Positions 62,657 to 64,000 of a DNA stretch of 64,000 nucleotides are shown here, piece by piece; within the stretch, counting starts at the first letter, position 1; the number at the start of each line of letters is the position of its first letter. The notes below the pieces were generated by a model. The model ran no database searches. It saw only the letters and a program-made list of their open reading frames with translations, and was not told where the DNA came from. Position numbers and translations under genes: made by a program. The stretch is taken from the NCBI GenBank assembly GCA_964019425.1, contig OZ025801.1:124001-188000 (forward strand), written 5' to 3'. The stretch is from Flectonema sp. DT1601. Its lineage: Eukaryota > Euglenozoa > Diplonemea > Diplonemida > Diplonemidae.

Positions 62657-64000
62657 AGAAATATCTGCGAGAGATGGTAAATTATTTATTTTATTTTATT
62701 TTTTTGTTCTCAAAATCTATTGTTTCACCCAACCCACGATAAGTGAATTACATAAAGCGAATCTTTTCTTTTTTAATTTTTTTTTTAAACTTTTTTTTTT
62801 TTTTTTTTTTTTGCAGAATACTGCTGAAAAACGATTACCAAAAAAATACAAAATAATATATCCCATTTAATGTTCTGTTACTGAACAGAACAACAGTCCA
62901 ATTAATTATGTGACTGTTGCGTGTTTAGAAGAAGAGAGTAAGTACCTTCATACATATATTGCTGCTATTATTCCTTAACTGGAAAATTGCCTTTGTGATG
63001 GTTAGTGATGTCGTATTTATTAATTGAGGTCCAGTTCAATGCCCTCTCATGCACTTTTTTTTTCCCCCGATCTCGGATGTGTCGCTTAGTTGTAGTATCT
63101 TATTTTTTTTTTTTTTTTATTTTCTTTCAACCAAGTTGTTAATCAGTCTTGGGACGTTGTCGTCGTTCTAATGAATCTATTTTTGTGGTTTTCCCGCTTT
63201 AATCTAACACCGCAATGAACGTCTGGCTGCCATAAGCCAGTTATCTCTGTGGTGGTCTTTCTGTCATGAGCGAGACTAAGTTTACTTAGACTCAAGTGTG
63301 AGGGATGCCCCAGCCAAAGTCCCCACCTGAACTGAAGCCGTTTTGGTGGATTTTGGCTGATAAAGATAGAAACATAAAAGAGAACAAATAATTTCCTCTT
63401 TTTTCCCCTTCCATTCTTTTTTTTCTGTGTGTATTGTTGGGCAAGAATAAATAACTTTTTGCGAAAGCTAATATTTCGCATCCGACGGAAAAAAAAAAAA
63501 AAAAAAAAAAACTGATTCGAATTTTGTTGTGTGTGATTTATTTATATATTTTTTTTATATTTTTTATTACTACTATTTTGGTACTATTAGAATGAAATAA
63601 TTTCCCTTCTGAACATTTGTTAGTTTATTTATGTTAAGGTTTTTTTTTTTTTTTTTTTTTAAATTTTAAATTTTTAAGATCGATGAAGAAAAACCTTTTC
63701 GGATTGAAAGCCGATATTTTATTATGGTCGTGATTTGTTTTTTTTCCCCTTTTTTTGTCAGACTGGCCGATCTTTGTCTGCGTTAAATGTCAGTAATCTG
63801 AATGGTTTTCATAAAACTGAAACTAAAAGTTGTTAAGTCTAACAAAGAACACATAAACAAGATGAGAAGTAGAATACTTTTGTAGCACAATAATATCGGT
63901 CTATATATTTTTTTCTTTTTTCAATTTCGGCCGTTTTTTTTTAGAGAGGAAACTCTGGTGGAGGTCCGTGCCGTGTTTGATATGCAAATAGCTCATCAAA
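62657..64000. other. A/T-rich region to the window end
   Basis: No gene supported. T and A runs of up to 25 bases, for example about 62790-62812 and 63489-63510. TTTTTTTTAG at about 63935-63944, followed by a GC-richer stretch to the end, could be the acceptor ahead of a further + strand gene beyond the window. Confidence 0.35.

Overview
This is eukaryotic nuclear DNA, most likely from a protist. Evidence: spliceosomal GT-AG introns of about 60-150 bp (donors mostly GTATGT), kinesin, VAP, EF-hand and CCCH genes, a 28S rRNA fragment, and homopolymeric A/T runs in almost every non-coding stretch. I cannot name the lineage. All host genes I can support between about 28.6 and 62.7 kb lie on the + strand, the kind of one-way gene arrangement known in kinetoplastids and dinoflagellates. 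An AG acceptor lies shortly before several start codons, which fits 5'UTR introns or trans-splicing.

Region 1 (about 0.9-7.7 kb) is GC-richer, degenerate coding DNA. It holds a proline-rich repeat region leading into a ubiquitin-specific-protease-like Cys box, followed by two RNase H1-type hybrid-binding domains, an RNase H-like segment and acidic repeats. A 2.1-kb block made of a direct duplication and a 446-bp TA-flanked inverted-repeat element lie inside it. It looks like a broken multidomain gene or element.

Region 2 (about 7.7-25.5 kb) has no recognisable host gene and is a mosaic of repeats. One component is an A/T-rich array whose units each carry short perfect palindromes, with orientation flipping several times. 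The second is a long repeat that reads as a chain of small hairpins, including a 2.45-kb tandem duplication and a giant palindrome with 633-bp arms. Three terminal-inverted-repeat elements are inserted in the arrays. One is a complete-looking Mutator-like (MULE) transposon with intact transposase and a 9-bp target duplication. One is a non-autonomous relative carrying an antisense 28S rRNA fragment. The third carries three copies of a GC-rich palindromic module.

Region 3 (25.5-28.1 kb) is a GC-rich unassigned island followed by a likely retroelement scrap. Region 4 (28.6-62.7 kb) is the host gene cluster: an Ada-like alkyltransferase, a Q-rich protein, two tandem CCCH proteins, a VAP/MSP-domain tail-anchored protein, a HAD-like protein, a 1494-aa kinesin-FHA-Roc-COR fusion, a PPTP-repeat multi-pass membrane protein, a ubiquitin-like/LRR protein with near-identical 75-bp repeats, an unknown protein, an EF-hand protein and an M64-like membrane metallopeptidase. 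Intergenic stretches are long and A/T-rich. The most novel items are the kinesin-Roc-COR fusion and the hairpin-chain/palindrome repeat system.
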